Below are positions 5,858 through 7,774 of a DNA stretch of 7,774 nt, piece after piece. The translations under genes and the position numbers were made by a program. Positions within the stretch are counted from its first letter, which is position 1, and the number at the start of each line of letters is the position of its first letter. The notes beneath the pieces are model-generated. The model worked only from the letters and a program-made list of their open reading frames with translations, was not told the DNA's origin and did not search any database. Source of the DNA: CAZOIA01 sp964579675 (GTDB taxonomy: Bacteria; Planctomycetota; Phycisphaerae; UBA1845; PWPN01); NCBI GenBank assembly GCA_964579675.1, contig CAZOIA010000234.1, positions 1 to 7,774 on the forward strand. The letters are read 5' to 3'.

Positions 5858-7012
5858 ATGCGAGTCCTGATGAGCTGTGTTCTGATCGTGCTGCTTCTCA
5901 GTTCACCTGCGGCGTTCGGTGATGCCAAGCCGGCAGGCGCGAAGAAACGCTACGGTGTTGGCGTGCTGGGGAATTGCTGCACCCACGGACTGGGCGTTTG
6001 CGGTGCCTTCGAGCGTCATCCGGCGACTTACGTTGTGGCTGCCTACGAGAAGGATGCACGGCGGGCGAAGGAGCTGGAATCCAAACTTGGCTCGCCCCTG
6101 GCGGCCTCCTACGACGCGGTGATCAACCATCCGGACGTGGCGATCGTGGGCATTGCCTGCGACCCGAGTGACAAGGCCGAGATGGTCGAGAAGGCCGCCG
6201 CGGCCGGAAAGCATATCCTGCTCAACAAGCCCCTGTCTGAGAGTCTCGACAGCGCTCGCCGGATCGCCGCCGCCGTGAAGGAGCACCACGTCCAGTTCGT
6301 CTATGACATTCCCATGGTGCGCTTCGTGCCCGTCTACACCAGGCTCCTCCGGGAGGTGCAGAGTGGGCGGTACGGGAAGGTCATGGGATACCATCACCTG
6401 TTCGGGATGAACTTCGCCCCCGATTTTCCGCTGAAGGAGCGATGGCCGGAGCGGCTGGACCCGGCGTCCAAGTCGGGCGGCGGCGAAATGACCAACATGG
6501 GCTGCTACGCTATTGATTATGCCGTCTCGTTGTTCGGCCGGCCCCAGGCGGTAACGGCCAAATGGCGAAAGACCTGGGACGTGTACGTGGAAGCCGACGT
6601 CGAGAACTTCGGCCAGATCGTCCTCGACTACGGCGATTTCTTCGCCTTTCTCGAAGTCGGCAAGCAACAGCTCGCCGGCGAGGAGCGCCGTCACAGCAAT
6701 TCGCTCCTGATCAACTTCGAGCACACGACGATGTTGATCGACAACAGCGCAAAGGTCGTCACGATCAACCATGTGCCTCAGGATTGGGCCAGGTTCGCGG
6801 AGGGCGCGAGGGTCGTGGGGCCGATCGATCAGTTGATTGCCGCGATCGAAGAGGGCACGCCGCCCACCAGCAACGTCGAGACGGCGGTTGTGGCCACCGA
6901 GGCCCTGATGGCGGCCTACACGTCCATCGTTACGAAACAGACCGTGAAACTGCCGCTGCCATCCGGGAAGAACCCGCTGGTCAAAGCAGGAACGAAGCGG
7001 GAAAGGCCATGA
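5858..7012 (+). CDS. Gfo/Idh/MocA-family oxidoreductase with N-terminal signal peptide
   Basis: This 384-residue protein has the two-domain Gfo/Idh/MocA fold, whose members oxidise or reduce sugars and cyclitols with a nicotinamide cofactor. Residues 1-21 form a signal peptide with a short basic start, a hydrophobic core (VLIVLLL) and a likely cut near AFG-DA. There is no twin-arginine motif. The Rossmann region starts at RYGVGVLGNCCTHG (31-44), where the usual second glycine is Cys40. The family EKP motif reads N123-K124-P125, keeping the key lysine. GGGEMTNMGCYAID (207-220) matches the active-site helix, with Tyr217 where many members have His and Asn213 where Asp is usual. ATG 5858 is supported by AAAGGG at 5845-5850. 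The pectate-lyase-like gene starts 55 bases downstream on the same strand, probably co-transcribed. Secreted members of this family are frequent in planctomycetes. The family call is firm but the substrate and activity are uncertain. Confidence 0.9.
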   Translation: MRVLMSCVLIVLLLSSPAAFGDAKPAGAKKRYGVGVLGNCCTHGLGVCGAFERHPATYVVAAYEKDARRAKELESKLGSPLAASYDAVINHPDVAIVGIACDPSDKAEMVEKAAAAGKHILLNKPLSESLDSARRIAAAVKEHHVQFVYDIPMVRFVPVYTRLLREVQSGRYGKVMGYHHLFGMNFAPDFPLKERWPERLDPASKSGGGEMTNMGCYAIDYAVSLFGRPQAVTAKWRKTWDVYVEADVENFGQIVLDYGDFFAFLEVGKQQLAGEERRHSNSLLINFEHTTMLIDNSAKVVTINHVPQDWARFAEGARVVGPIDQLIAAIEEGTPPTSNVETAVVATEALMAAYTSIVTKQTVKLPLPSGKNPLVKAGTKRERP

Positions 7013-7055
7013 TCAAACGACGCGAATCCCCGAACTGCTCCGAATACTCGCGAGT

Positions 7056-7059
7056 GGAG
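7056..7059 (+). promoter_or_regulatory. Shine-Dalgarno of the lyase-like gene
   Basis: GGAG sits 8 bases before ATG 7068. It supports this start rather than the out-of-frame ATG at 7063, which is only 3 bases from the GGAG. Confidence 0.6.
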
Positions 7060-7067
7060 CCTATGCG

Positions 7068-7774
7068 ATGTGCAGTCCCAACATCCTTCACCTGTTCATG
7101 ACGGCAACGTTGCCTCTGGCTCTGGGGGCAGGCGCCCAGCCACGCCGTGCCGCGGAAGCGCCGGACAAAGAGATTGTGGCCCTTCGGGCCGGGGCCGGGC
7201 ATCTGCCGGCATTCCCCGGAGCAGAGGGCTTCGGCACGCAAACGCCCGGCGGGCGCGGGGGCCCGGTTGTCGCCGTCACCAACCTAGGCGACCACGGACC
7301 TGGAAGTTTCCGCGAAGCCTGCGGGGCGAGTGGGCCGCGGATCATCGTCTTCGCCGTCGCCGGCTACATCACCCTCGAGTCGGACATCAGTATTGCACAT
7401 CCCTACTGCACCATCGCCGGTCAGACCGCCCCCGGGGACGGTGTCTGCGTGCGGGGGGCCGGCCTTGATATCCTGACCCATGATGTCGTCGTGCGCCACA
7501 TGCGCTTCCGGATGGGGCGCAGCTACGATCGGGCGGGGACGCATTTCCACGACTGCCTCAGGATTCACGGCGAACCGCCCTCTTACAACATTGTCCTCGA
7601 CCATTGTTCGATCAGTTGGGGAGTTTCGAGGAATATCATCACCTGGAACGATGCCCACGATATCACAGTTCAATGGTGTATCATCAGCGAAAGCCTGCGT
7701 GACGACGGCACCCACCTCAACCCCAAGGCGGAAGACGGCATGGGTTTCCTTGTCGGCGACCGCACGAGGAACAT
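7068..7774 (+). CDS. Pectate-lyase-like secreted right-handed beta-helix protein (3' partial)
   Basis: This gene runs off the right edge; 235 codons are visible with no stop. Residues 1-23 look like a signal peptide (hydrophobic LHLFMTATLPLALGAGA, likely cut before QP), so the product should be exported. After a short linker comes the pectate-lyase/PL1-like start FPGAEGFGTQTPGGRGG (49-65), then VTNLGDHGPGSFREA (70-84), TIAGQTAPGDGVCVRG (115-130), VVVRHMRFRMG (140-150), HDCLRIHG (161-168), VLDHCSISWG (176-185) and VQWCIISESL (201-210). These are successive beta-helix coils and the calcium/active-site side typical of this family. ATG 7068 is chosen for its GGAG site and because the signal peptide begins there. 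The likely role is cleavage of a pectin-type polyuronate outside the cytoplasm. Catalytic residues beyond the edge cannot be checked, so a binding or inactive homolog is possible. Confidence 0.88.
   Translation, partial: MCSPNILHLFMTATLPLALGAGAQPRRAAEAPDKEIVALRAGAGHLPAFPGAEGFGTQTPGGRGGPVVAVTNLGDHGPGSFREACGASGPRIIVFAVAGYITLESDISIAHPYCTIAGQTAPGDGVCVRGAGLDILTHDVVVRHMRFRMGRSYDRAGTHFHDCLRIHGEPPSYNIVLDHCSISWGVSRNIITWNDAHDITVQWCIISESLRDDGTHLNPKAEDGMGFLVGDRTRN

Noticed and set aside
5903..6772. Long open frame on the - strand opposite the Gfo/Idh gene
   Set aside because: High-GC antisense shadow. The + strand protein has clear family motifs over the same bases, and the antisense product has no recognisable domain or good ribosome site.
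7009..7101. 30-codon frame starting in the ATGA at the end of the Gfo/Idh gene
   Set aside because: No family features, and it overlaps the start of the lyase-like gene in another frame. The signal peptide and GGAG at 7068 explain this stretch better.

Overview
The window is high-GC bacterial DNA, densely coding, with seven protein genes and no RNA genes, CRISPR array or insertion sequence that I can see. The gene set fits an uncultured planctomycete or a related PVC-group bacterium. It has a secreted-type Gfo/Idh/MocA oxidoreductase next to a secreted pectate-lyase-like beta-helix protein, an SSS-family sodium symporter, and two uroporphyrinogen-decarboxylase-like proteins beside sugar-acid enzymes. 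The taxonomic guess comes from gene content only and is not proven.

Layout. Block 1 (+ strand, 25-2956) is a compact operon of an HpcH/HpaI-type aldolase, a URO-D-superfamily protein (URO-D 1) and an NAD-dependent D-2-hydroxyacid dehydrogenase. Block 2 (- strand, 5587-2961) is a two-gene operon of a second URO-D-superfamily protein (URO-D 2) and an SSS symporter, joined by a 4-base ATGA overlap. Blocks 1 and 2 converge with only 4 bases between their stop codons. Block 3 (+ strand, 5858 to the window end) diverges from block 2 across a 270-base intergenic region. It encodes a signal-peptide-bearing Gfo/Idh/MocA oxidoreductase and then a pectate-lyase-like protein that runs off the right edge.

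How the genes may work together (inference). The outer lyase would cut a uronate-containing polysaccharide and the symporter would import the products. The Gfo/Idh enzyme and the 2-hydroxyacid dehydrogenase would carry out redox steps on sugars or sugar acids, and the aldolase would split a 2-keto-3-deoxy acid into pyruvate (or a related 2-oxoacid) and an aldehyde. The two URO-D-like proteins sit among catabolic genes with no heme gene in view. They are the least explained part and may be methyl-transfer or decarboxylation enzymes of a poorly described catabolic pathway.

The most notable non-coding structure is the leader of the - strand operon (5597-5632). Two perfect palindromes and a 7-bp inverted repeat there overlap the Shine-Dalgarno sequence of URO-D 2. 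They could be an operator or a translational switch.
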